From NCBI GenBank assembly GCA_944384025.1, contig CALWRS010000002.1:186001-250000 (forward strand): DNA of 64,000 bases, read 5' to 3'. Each line of letters opens with the position of its first letter. The first letter of the stretch is position 1. Under the pieces are notes generated by a model. That model made no database searches and was not told the origin of the DNA. It saw nothing but the letters and a program-made list of their open reading frames with translations. Positions 37,135 to 44,180 of the stretch are shown one piece after another. Origin of the DNA: an uncultured Lachnospiraceae bacterium (GTDB lineage Bacteria > Bacillota > Clostridia > Lachnospirales > Lachnospiraceae). The position numbers and the translations under genes are program-made.

Positions 37135-37207
37135 TAGTATAAAAAATTTTTCTGCATTTTTTTAATTTTCTCTTCCCTTTTGCTCCAGCTTGTGCTACAA
37201 TAACTGC

Positions 37208-37299
37208 CGAGGGGTCGCAAATTCCCCCTCTGTACGCGTTGTTACAATACATTAGAGGATTCATCCTCGTTCCCCTTCTTCACGAAGGGGAATTTTTTT
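37208..37299 (+). ncRNA. Small RNA A of a tandem paralogous pair
   Basis: A predicted independent transcript of about 90 nt. An extended -10 (TGCTACAAT, hexamer 37196-37201) precedes it. A hairpin from GAGGGG/CCCCTC follows, then a TTAGAGGATTCATCCTCG element. An intrinsic terminator (TTCCCCTTC / GAAGGGGAA, loop TTCAC, seven T) occupies 37270-37299. No convincing start codon with a ribosome site is inside. Promoter, TTAGAGG element and terminator all recur in copy B at 37.8 kb, which argues for selection on an RNA. The family could not be named. The 5' end is estimated from the -10. Confidence 0.65.
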
Positions 37300-37329
37300 G
37301 CTCTTCTTAGCTTCGCTTATCTTGAATAC

Positions 37330-37575
37330 AATCGTTTATGGAGGGCGATGTTTTCCGAATATTGTCCCTCTTTCAGAGGCAATTTAAGACTCGCTCGCGA
37401 GTCTTGGCGCGGGATTCGGGTCGGCTTTTGCCGACATAATTCCTATCCGAATCCCTGCGCATCCTCGCGGAGCGTATATCAGATGGGGGATTGGCACCCG
37501 CCACTGATACAAATTTGTTTCCCACCGCCTATAGAGGCGGGGACATCTCCCATCTGATATAATGGTGACTGTAGG
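37330..37575. repeat. Highly palindromic block (structured RNA or miniature element)
   Basis: There are three nested or adjacent inverted repeats. The first is AAGACTCGC-TC-GCGAGTCTT at 37386-37405. The second is a 13-bp stem GCGC+GGGATTCGG (37407-37419) pairing with CCGAATCCC+GCGC (37447-37460), enclosing GTCGGC-TTTT-GCCGAC. The third is ATATCAGATGGG (37476-37487) pairing perfectly with CCCATCTGATAT (37549-37560), enclosing CCGCCT-ATAG-AGGCGG. A TACAAT -10-like hexamer lies upstream at about 37337. No protein is evident. It could be a folded RNA or a MITE-like element. Confidence 0.6.
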
Positions 37576-37593
37576 ACCGCCCCCCCCAAGTGC

Positions 37594-37752
37594 CCCCCCC
37601 AAGTGCCCCCCCAAGTGCCCCCCCAAGTATCCCCGCAGGTCGAGAGGGCGCTAAAGAAGAAGCTGCTAGATTTCTGTTCTACCCCTCGCAGCCAGGCAGA
37701 AATGCTAAGCTACCTTAAGCTTTCTGACAGGAAAAATTTCAGAAAGAATTAA
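37594..37752 (+). pseudogene. C-terminal remnant of an AlbA_2-type ATP-binding protein
   Basis: The plus strand encodes QVPP repeats, then QVERALKKKLLDFCSTP, RSQAEMLSYLKL and SDRKNFRKN, then TAA. Families of AlbA_2/AAA_4 transcriptional-regulator-like proteins end in just such QVxxQV repeats followed by a winged helix with FCxxPRS. Only this tail is left. The repeats are written in runs of seven or eight C; the two 5' runs have eight C and throw the frame out. No upstream part of the gene is recognisable, because the palindromic block occupies that position. Confidence 0.6.
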
Positions 37753-37814
37753 AAAATCCCAATTTTTTTAATTTCCTCTTCCATCTTTGCTCTAATCTGT
37801 GCTATAATCGTTTC

Positions 37815-37906
37815 CGCGGGGAGCCGCTTCTCCTTTGATTAATTACCGTATTTTAGAGGTTCTCCGCAACTTTAACTTATTCCCCTTGGAAGCAAGGGGA
37901 ATTTTT
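37815..37906 (+). ncRNA. Small RNA B of a tandem paralogous pair
   Basis: A predicted transcript of about 90 nt starting after an extended -10 (TGCTATAAT, hexamer 37803-37808). The 5' GCGGGGA can pair with TCTCCGC about 50 nt later, closing a long stem whose 3' arm contains TTTTAGAGGTTCTCCGC, related to copy A. It ends in an intrinsic terminator (TTCCCCTT / AAGGGGAA, loop GGAAGC, five T) at 37880-37906. Some 40 nt upstream of the start also match copy A, including TTTGCTC ten bases before the -10. Function unknown. Confidence 0.65.
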
Positions 37907-37922
37907 ATTGGGCGAAAACTTT

Positions 37923-37955
37923 AAAAAAAGATAGCGATCGTCCATTTTTGCTATC
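37923..37955 (-). terminator. Possible terminator on the minus strand
   Basis: GATAGC / GCTATC stem with a 14-nt loop, followed by seven T on the minus strand. The short stem makes this tentative. Confidence 0.4.
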
Positions 37956-38013
37956 CTCTAACTGATTGTGGATGGCCGATACCGGAGCCGCCGGAAAGTA
38001 AAATGATGTTCAT
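37951..38013 (-). pseudogene. Stub of a mannose-1-phosphate guanylyltransferase-type gene
   Basis: A 20-codon frame starting at ATG 38013 after GAGGTGG reads MNIILLSGGSGIG and then diverges to a TAG. The first 11 residues match the nucleotide-binding N-terminus of GDP-mannose pyrophosphorylases and related sugar nucleotidyltransferases (MNIILLSGGSG followed by T-R-L-W). The rest of the gene is absent, so this is a 5' remnant left by a deletion. Confidence 0.5.
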
Positions 38014-38032
38014 ACATCCACCTCGCTTTATT

Positions 38033-38067
38033 AAAAAAAGGCCGCGCCGGATGGACGCACGACCTTT
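38033..38067 (-). terminator. Terminator of the toxin-like cassette
   Basis: On the minus strand an 11-bp stem (AAAGGTCGTGC / GCGCGGCCTTT, two G-U pairs) with a 9-nt loop, followed by a T run. It lies 38 nt after the last cassette gene. The plus strand also has a T-rich tail. Confidence 0.85.
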
Positions 38068-38104
38068 GTTTTTCTTCTGTTTCCTTTCTAAAATTCTGAT
38101 AGTG

Positions 38105-39277
38105 TCAAGCTGTTCCGGAAAAAATAAAAGTTCCTAAAAACGCTTCCTTTTTCCCTTTGGGGAAAATCACGGCTTCTTGTTCTGTTCCGTTTATTTCAAA
38201 GCACTGGTTCTCCGAGTCTTCAAAATAGGTCATAACCATCTCGCGGTAGTCGGGGCTCATTGATAAAACATAGAAGTCTTTATCTAAAATCATAGATGAG
38301 CCATTTGCCAGATTAAAGACCAGCAAATCACAAGCGGCGTCGGGTCTTGCCTGGCTTTGGAAAGAAAGCGGTTCATGCAAACCATTTGAAACCACCATTC
38401 TCTTATCTCGCGTCAGAATTTGGTACCGACCGGTTTCAATGGTACTGGAAGCATAAAAGAGATCGTATGGGATACTCTTTTCGGCTTCGTTTGCTCTTTC
38501 TATCTCCGTCTTCGCATCTTCAATCAAAGCGGCAACATCGTCCTTAGAGGAAAGATCGGATTTTAGATACAAGAAGAATTTGTAAAAGGAGTTCCACTGG
38601 AACATCAAACGGTTCAACAAATCGATTCTCTGCGTGATTTCCTTAAGGTTGTCTTCCATCAGCATAATCAGCCTTGTAATACTGCGTTCGCCGCGCTCCG
38701 ATTTTTGCAATTCCTCCTCGAGCTTATCTCTTTCTTCGCGTATGCTCCTCTCTATTGCACGCTGCGTGTTCAGTTCTCGCTCGTACTGGTCTTTTTCAGA
38801 TTTAAAGTCGCAATACAGCTGCAGGTTGTAAAAAGGAACCCATGCCCATTTTCTGAGCATGCTGTGCTTTTTATTGATTTCTTCTTGACGTGCAGATAGA
38901 GAGGAATAAATATGCTGAATGTGTTCTTGAACGTCCTGATAGCGTACATTTAGGGCGCTTATTTGTGCCAAATAGCGATCATGTATGGATTCGGAATCCG
39001 ACTGGAAGCGAATGATTCCGTTCTTGTTTTCCAAAATTCTTATTTGTTCCTGCGAATACTGTTGTAATCGGTCTTTGCACTGCTTAATCTGTCCTTCTAT
39101 GGACGGGAGAACAGAATCTGCCAAGGCTCTCGCTTCCTCAATCTGTTTTAGCCATAGATCAATATCGCTTTCTTCCTTGGCAAACAGCATCATAAATGGG
39201 CCTTTTTTACGCGTCGCCAAAGGCGCGCTTTTTCCAACCTCATGCAAGAGGTTGGAAAAAGTGAATCTTGCCGGCAT
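38105..39277 (-). CDS. Long helical coiled-coil protein, third gene of the cassette
   Basis: A 390-residue protein that I do not recognise. Residues about 40-250 are strongly helical with heptad-like runs of Glu, Gln and Arg (ARALADSVLPSIEGQIKQC, EERDKLEEELQKSERGE). A short aromatic or hydrophobic interruption occurs at about 143-156 (WAWVPFYNLQLYC). Residues about 275-390 look beta-rich (FNLANGSSMILDKDFYVLS, EAVIFPKGKKEAFLGTFIF). No signal peptide is seen. Its ATG overlaps the stop of the preceding gene by one base, so the two are translationally coupled. The size and a helical bundle with a beta head recall subunits of helical pore-forming toxins, but this is an inference only. Confidence 0.7.
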   Translation of the reverse strand: MPARFTFSNLLHEVGKSAPLATRKKGPFMMLFAKEESDIDLWLKQIEEARALADSVLPSIEGQIKQCKDRLQQYSQEQIRILENKNGIIRFQSDSESIHDRYLAQISALNVRYQDVQEHIQHIYSSLSARQEEINKKHSMLRKWAWVPFYNLQLYCDFKSEKDQYERELNTQRAIERSIREERDKLEEELQKSERGERSITRLIMLMEDNLKEITQRIDLLNRLMFQWNSFYKFFLYLKSDLSSKDDVAALIEDAKTEIERANEAEKSIPYDLFYASSTIETGRYQILTRDKRMVVSNGLHEPLSFQSQARPDAACDLLVFNLANGSSMILDKDFYVLSMSPDYREMVMTYFEDSENQCFEINGTEQEAVIFPKGKKEAFLGTFIFSGTA

Positions 39278-40956
39278 TATAACGATTCCTCCTGAATGCG
39301 AATTAACGGATAAATCTGATTGCTGTGATCAATCGCCCGTTTCCACATAAGCGCCGGATCCGCTTCCTCTTTCATCATGAGCTGTTTTTGAAGCTTTTGG
39401 TTAACAGATGCAAAAGCATCGTGGTACTCGCTTAATACGATATAAAGAGCCACCCACTGGGAAGCGTTGTTCGCTAACACCGAATAAAAATCTATGGATT
39501 GTAGTTCTTCCGGGTCATCTCCAAACAAAGTGATGTAGCTTTCAATCTCGCCCTGAGCCATGTTTGCTGTTTGAACTTTAATGGATAACCAGAAGGTGTA
39601 AAAATCATTTAACACGCTGACAATAAAATTCAAGGCGCCAATACCGGCGCTGATAGCTGCAATAGCAAGATCTAAAGAATTCTTGGAAACAACCGAGTTT
39701 TGAACGATTTTTGTGTTTTCGGCAATCTTTGCCAAAATTTCTCTCTTCTCCTTGCGAACAGCCGCTTTTTGCTTCAAAACGGAGTCGGCCATGTTCGTTA
39801 AGGAAGTTACCTGATCGGACATTTTTGAAGACTCCTCGGACAATCCCGTGCTCAAGCTGGACAGTCCGGCAGAAAGTCCCTGAATAACATCCTTGTAGGA
39901 AGTCGCCTGCGCCTGCAGAGAGTTCTTTTCTGCTTTTCTTTGCTCAAGCTGCTTCGTCAAGGCTTCTTTCTCGCTCAATAAGGTTTTGTGCTTTTCGTCA
40001 TCCGTTTCCTGATCGAGTTCCTGATTCTTTTCAGAAAGGCTTTGTTCTAGTTCTTTAATCTTTTCGTCTATATCGCTGATTTTTGCATTGGTATCCTCTA
40101 AGTTCTTCTGGGCGTTTTCCATAGAACTATTTTGCGTGTTAGAGGAAATCGCGCCGGAAACACTTTTTCCCGCGTTGTTAATCATACCGGCTGTCGTCGT
40201 AGACGTATATGCCTGAAGGCCGGTACCTACCGCCCCCGCAATAACGGAGGCCATAGACAAAGCAAACTGCTGTTTGCTGGCACGATCAATCTTTTTATTA
40301 AGCGAGTCGTATTGTTCCGTCAACTCTTCAATTTCCGACTCCAAATCTGCCTGTATCGTTTTCAGGCTTGAAATTTGCGCATTGAGCTGGTTTATATTGT
40401 CCTCAAGGTTTCTTTCCTGTTCGATGCCTAAAGCCTTAGCCTCTAACATCTTCTGAACTATTGTTGAAGCTTCGTCTTGAAGTTGTTGAAAACGTTCAAT
40501 GAGCTCTTTCGCCTTTGCACTAATATGCCCTGCTTCCTGGCTAATCCTAGAGAAAATTTTCAAAGCTCTGTCCGGCAAAATGGGCTGCGTTAACAAAATC
40601 TGTATAGCCTTCGTGTAATACATCGGTATCGTTTGGCAGCGGTTAACGCACTCAAGGACGCATGCGCTGCTGTCAATAGCCGTCAAATTCATTTTTTCGC
40701 GCAAGTTCCAGACACTGGATTGAACACCTTTTATGCCCGCTACTGCGTCGTACGTGATTCCAAACAAATCAGCGCAAATCGATAAATTATTATAAAGCGT
40801 CACAGGATTAATCCTGCCGTAGAGTCTTGAAACAGCCTCTTTTACTAGTAACGACTCCTGCGATGGAATATCCCGAATCGAAATCGTCTCCTGCGATTTT
40901 CCGTCACTGACAGAAATCATGCCATACTCTTCAGCAAGTTCTAGTTGTAGTGTCAT
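39277..40956 (-). CDS. Large helical protein with two hydrophobic hairpins, toxin-like
   Basis: A 559-residue protein of no named family that I can confirm. Most of it is predicted helix. Long coiled-coil stretches (about 160-230 and 285-360) flank a small-residue-rich apolar segment (FALSMASVIAGAVGTGLQAY, about 234-253). A second apolar stretch lies at about 440-465 (DLAIAAISAGIGALNFIVSV). Long helices around a hidden hydrophobic hairpin are the architecture of ClyA/Hbl/Nhe/Xax alpha-pore-forming toxins. GGAGGAG fixes ATG 40956. It has no signal peptide, lies 20 nt after the protease gene and overlaps the next gene. Alternative: a phage-tail or structural coiled-coil protein. Confidence 0.7.
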   Translation of the reverse strand: MTLQLELAEEYGMISVSDGKSQETISIRDIPSQESLLVKEAVSRLYGRINPVTLYNNLSICADLFGITYDAVAGIKGVQSSVWNLREKMNLTAIDSSACVLECVNRCQTIPMYYTKAIQILLTQPILPDRALKIFSRISQEAGHISAKAKELIERFQQLQDEASTIVQKMLEAKALGIEQERNLEDNINQLNAQISSLKTIQADLESEIEELTEQYDSLNKKIDRASKQQFALSMASVIAGAVGTGLQAYTSTTTAGMINNAGKSVSGAISSNTQNSSMENAQKNLEDTNAKISDIDEKIKELEQSLSEKNQELDQETDDEKHKTLLSEKEALTKQLEQRKAEKNSLQAQATSYKDVIQGLSAGLSSLSTGLSEESSKMSDQVTSLTNMADSVLKQKAAVRKEKREILAKIAENTKIVQNSVVSKNSLDLAIAAISAGIGALNFIVSVLNDFYTFWLSIKVQTANMAQGEIESYITLFGDDPEELQSIDFYSVLANNASQWVALYIVLSEYHDAFASVNQKLQKQLMMKEEADPALMWKRAIDHSNQIYPLIRIQEESL

Positions 40957-40976
40957 GGGGCTCCTCCGTTTATTTT

Positions 40977-41531
40977 TCAATATAATGTGTATTGGCACGG
41001 AGGGTCAATATATGTCGTATTCTGCCAATACAACGATGCAGTGTATCTCAGCGGGTCGTATTTTACTTGTTGCTTATCTTCTTCCGCGGGATCAGCTACG
41101 AGCAATTCTCTTGTATCTGTATCAACCCCCACCAAAACAATCCAATGTCCGTTCGTTGCAGTCAAATCCCTACTAGCCCTTCCAGCTGCATTTGGGTCGT
41201 TTAGTTTTGTAGTTCTCCGCTCTGTACTAACAAGGCAGAGTAATGGTTTTTTTTGCTTAATAATCTCTTCTGCTATCTCTTCAAATGTAGGGATTGCGTA
41301 ATTTTCCACTGGAATATTTTCTGAGCACCACAACCCGCCATTTATCGTTATAAGTAACTTCGGTGCGGATCCATCAACACCCGGTTTTATATGGTGATTA
41401 CGCCTTATGCCTTCTACCGTGGCATTAAGCCCTGGGTGATAATAATTCGCAATCATTGCAGCGCAAGCAAGCCAACAATCATTGCTTTTCGGCTGCTGTG
41501 TAATCAGCCTAAAAGAGCTTAATTCAATCAT
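40977..41531 (-). CDS. Papain-like (C39/C70-type) cysteine protease
   Basis: A 184-residue single-domain papain-fold protein. The oxyanion Gln and the catalytic Cys are seen in QQPKSNDCWLACAAMIANYY at the N-terminus. The catalytic His is in TNGHWIVLVGVD at about residue 135, followed by an Asp/Asn-type third residue in LLVADPAEED. This matches C39-like and AvrRpt2-like peptidases, which cleave leader peptides or host targets. There is no signal peptide and no ABC transporter next to it, unlike bacteriocin C39 exporters. It is the first gene of the three-gene cassette. An in-frame ATG at 41543 abuts the ribosome site, so ATG 41531 is preferred. Confidence 0.8.
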   Translation of the reverse strand: MIELSSFRLITQQPKSNDCWLACAAMIANYYHPGLNATVEGIRRNHHIKPGVDGSAPKLLITINGGLWCSENIPVENYAIPTFEEIAEEIIKQKKPLLCLVSTERRTTKLNDPNAAGRASRDLTATNGHWIVLVGVDTDTRELLVADPAEEDKQQVKYDPLRYTASLYWQNTTYIDPPCQYTLY

Positions 41532-41614
41532 CGTTTTTTCCATCTCCTTGCTTTATAAGATGGCTACATGTTACCACGTCATCCATCTAAAAAACCGAAA
41601 AGATGTGTAACTTT

Positions 41615-42291
41615 TCACGAATTATCACATTTCGCCGTGAGAAGCGGAAAACCAAGCATCCCAAGAGTGTCATTGATATCATTTAGTAACGGCAAGCCTG
41701 TTCGCTTGCTGCTTTGCAAATGCCACCGAACTATGGCATCATTTGGCAAACTACGTGAAAGGGCATATCCGTATTTTTTTAGAAGCTCTTCTATCTGCTC
41801 CTTCTCTACCTCCAGAAGAATGAAAATGGCAAGCAGTATTTCTTTTGTCGGTTCCATGCCCGATATGTACATCTCAACCATGCGCTCGCATACGACGGTA
41901 AAATATATTTCTCTCCTTGCAGCTTTTCCGCAATTTCGCAAGTACGGAGCGAGAATGTTTTCGTGATTTTCCAACGAAAGACCTGCTTTATTAGCTAACA
42001 ATTCCGCATCTAAGTCTGACAACGAGAAGTGCTCCCTTGCCGCACGGACTACTTTTATCTTGTGAGATTTTACAGAGGCCTGCGTACTCATTGGATTTTT
42101 TGACCATCTGGATATATCTGTTTTGTTGCATCCTATTGTCTTGAATACGTCGTTTAAAATCTTTATCGACTTTCTTTTTTGTATTCAACAGCAAGCCGCC
42201 GCAGTGCTGCGGTGAAGCTTTCCCCAAGCACAATGTTCCTTTCCCGGAGCCATAGTTCCAATGTTGCCGTGCCATCCTCTCTCCTGTTCAT
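41615..42291 (-). pseudogene. Helix-turn-helix regulator split by an A-tract frameshift
   Basis: From ATG 42291 (after AGGAGG) the first frame gives MNRREDGTATLELWLRERN and runs to a TAA at 42163. One added A in the six-A tract at 42175-42180 would join it to a second frame. That frame continues KILNDVFKTIGCNKTDISRW (a helix-turn-helix-like segment) and on to a helical C-terminal region ending GMLGFPLLTAKCDNS at 41615. The restored protein would be about 213 residues. The downstream frame alone has only a weak start at ATG 42091, after the DNA-binding helices. It sits between the operator/promoter and the protease cassette, so it is probably the cassette regulator, now broken or phase-variable. 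Confidence 0.65.
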
Positions 42292-42374
42292 CTTTGTTTT
42301 CCTCCTGTCGGTACAGTTTTTCTTGCGTTTTTCTTTTTTTGCAGAAACGTTATAAGATGTGTCAACTTCTTAGA

Positions 42375-42402
42375 GTGCTAATCTTTCTGTTTTAATTAGC
42401 AC
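42375..42402. promoter_or_regulatory. Palindromic operator at the cassette transcription start
   Basis: Perfect inverted repeat GTGCTAAT-N12-ATTAGCAC. It starts 6 nt downstream of the -10 of the minus-strand promoter, spanning the likely start site. The arms resemble CIRCE half-sites but in the opposite order, so this is not a standard HrcA site. Confidence 0.65.
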
Positions 42403-42408
42403 GGTTTA

Positions 42409-42437
42409 ACTATAGCATGTGTTTTATTTTTATGCAA
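42409..42437 (-). promoter_or_regulatory. Promoter of the regulator/toxin-like cassette
   Basis: On the minus strand, TTGCAT-N17-TATAGT, about 110 nt upstream of ATG 42291. Confidence 0.72.
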
Positions 42438-42484
42438 GGGAAAATTTTGGGTTGGTTGTAGTGTTATGAGAGGTTCTTCTCAAG

Positions 42485-42521
42485 TTGAGTTCGGCCACAA
42501 TCATGGATTTGCCGAACTCAA
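42485..42521. repeat. Hairpin repeat, copy 1
   Basis: Perfect 11-bp inverted repeat TTGAGTTCGGC / GCCGAACTCAA around a 15-nt centre containing TCATGGATTT. A diverged copy is at 47894-47926. It lies just after the AP2-domain pseudogene. Confidence 0.7.
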
Positions 42522-42535
42522 TACGGTGATTTTTC

Positions 42536-43898
42536 TCAAGTTAAGTGCGGTAGATCACTGTTCTTCTTCTCTCTCCACTTTTTATAATACCTTTTCGCAG
42601 CCTCTGAGCGGCATTCAGGCGAACAATACTTGGGTTTGTGATTTGCATTTGATGTAAATTCTTTTCCGCAAATTTCACAAATCAGCGTTGCTTCTTTTTT
42701 TATACTGCCCTGTTGCATTCGTCTTTCCTGAGCTTTCTCCTGAAGCATAATACCCTGACAATTATCGCAATACTTCTGTGTCGCTCCCCTTACAATATAT
42801 GGTCTGCCGCAATGTTCGCACAGAGCTTCCTGTCCGATCTTCCTCGTTTTATTCTCTTTGGCTCTTTCCTTTACTTCTATATCCGACCCATGCAATTTTG
42901 CCACAATCTGGACAGATAATCTGTTTCTGATGTGCGTTTCCAGTCCTAACAGTTTTTCTTTTCTTGGCCAGACCCAGGCATGAATCAGAACAGTATTTTT
43001 TTCGTCCTCTGCTCTGTTTTGGTATTTTTTTGCCACAGACCTGGCAAAAGCCTTCTTCATATTTTCCGGGAATAACGACAGCTATACGTTCCTCAGATGT
43101 TGTCTTCAAATTTTCCACAAAGTCTGCAAATCTATCCTTTTTGTCGCGCTCAGTCTCTGCCTCAACCTGCGGTTCCAGATCTTCCTTATAATGATCCATG
43201 AACGCACTATACAGAATATCTTCGGCTTGCCTTCTGGCTCTGGCCGCATCTTCCAAAGCTTTGTACCTGCCAAGGAAATGATTCTTTCCTTTGAATACAA
43301 TAGTCGCCCAATAGCAATGATAGGTGTTACTGTAATATACGCCTCTTACCCCGGAATTATTGTTCTCATACATCACACCATCAAGAGTACCCTGCAAAGC
43401 GATTGTACTTGTTCCCTCGATATTGCCGCGATCGATATTGGCAAGGTCTAAGGTCACCTCATCTGCCGCAGTGCAGCCACAGGATGTTATAATTCCGGCC
43501 TTCAATGCGAGTGTGGTGGCGGTAATCTCACCTCCGCATTCACATTTACACTTCCATTTCATTGCAAAGTATGGCGATCTTCCGCTATTGTCACGGGTCT
43601 TAACTTGACTGGTGTTAACCTCATGAGATTCAACGTCATGGGGTTCAACGTCATGAGATTCAACCACACATTCTTCAAGCACACGCTCTTCAACCGTAAG
43701 CTTTCCAAACTTCTTTCCGGTAAGGTCACTTCTTGGATCCAGATAGTCGCAGCCACACGATGTCCTTTTTTTCAGTGCCGCCCATCCTATCTCGATGGTA
43801 TTTCCACAATCGCATCTGCAGAAGCACCTGCTCAGTGAATTAGGGGTGCGTTTCTCAAACTTTTCAATTACAAGCTTACCAAAGCGTTTTCCTACCAT
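42536..43898 (-). pseudogene. AP2-domain, multi-zinc-ribbon DNA-binding protein, frameshifted
   Basis: The minus strand encodes two N-terminal copies of a cysteine module (GKRFGKLVIEKF to TSCGC, then GKKFGKLTVEERV to TSCGC). An AP2/ERF-like DNA-binding domain follows (NNSGVRGVYYSNTYHCYWA, KALEDAARARRQAED), then zinc ribbons CQVC...CSDSC and CPDCGK. The frame stops at 42849 (TAA). Continuation is clear in another frame (ERAKENKTRKIG, CEHCG...CDNC, CEICG...CSPEC) to 42536. Removing one G of the GG at about 42868-42869 restores a protein of about 454 residues. Bacterial AP2 proteins are often phage- or homing-associated. I take ATG 43898; the frame is open further upstream. Confidence 0.65.
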
Positions 43899-43981
43899 CT
43901 TACTTTCCACACCTACATCTACCACACCAGCATCTTCCACACTCTCTACCACACCATCACCATCACAGCCCACAGCCCACA

Positions 43982-44164
43982 GGAAAAACCATCACAGCCA
44001 CTGTGGATGCTATCGATCCAATCACTCACACACTCCGCCTCTACACAGGCGTGGTCAACGAATTCGGGAAGGAGCTTCCTGTGGTTATAGGGTTTGATGA
44101 GATTTTGGAGGTCTGTACACTTCAGATCTCTACCACACACCCCTCACACACCCCGGCAACTTAA
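43982..44164 (+). pseudogene. C-terminal remnant of a YolD-like protein
   Basis: The plus-strand frame reads GKTITATVDAIDPITHTLRL, then YTGVVNEFGKELPVVIGFDE and ILEVCTLQIS to TAA 44162. A strand-rich tail with an I-D-x-x-x-x-T-x-x-x-L pattern ending in FDEILEV is characteristic of YolD-like proteins, usually found beside Y-family DNA polymerases. The N-terminal half is not recognisable; the overlapping minus-strand AP2 gene covers that place. A terminator lies exactly at its end. Confidence 0.5.
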
Positions 44165-44180
44165 GCTGGGGATTTTTTTT
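44151..44180 (+). terminator. Intrinsic terminator after the YolD remnant
   Basis: CCCCGGC-AACTTAA-GCTGGGG (one G-U pair) followed by eight T, overlapping the stop codon of the remnant. Confidence 0.85.

Noticed and set aside
37384-37626. Open minus-strand frame with Gly-Gly-His-Leu repeats
   Set aside because: It is the complement of the C-tract repeats and palindromes. The repeats make sense on the other strand as QVPP coding, and there is no ribosome site.
37208-37906. 6S RNA or CRISPR array
   Set aside because: The units are about 90 nt, shorter than 6S RNA. There are only two copies, with their own promoters and terminators, and no regular spacer-repeat pattern.
42375-42402. CIRCE (HrcA) element
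   Set aside because: The half-sites are in the opposite order (GTGCTAAT first) and the spacing is 12 rather than 9, so it does not fit CIRCE.
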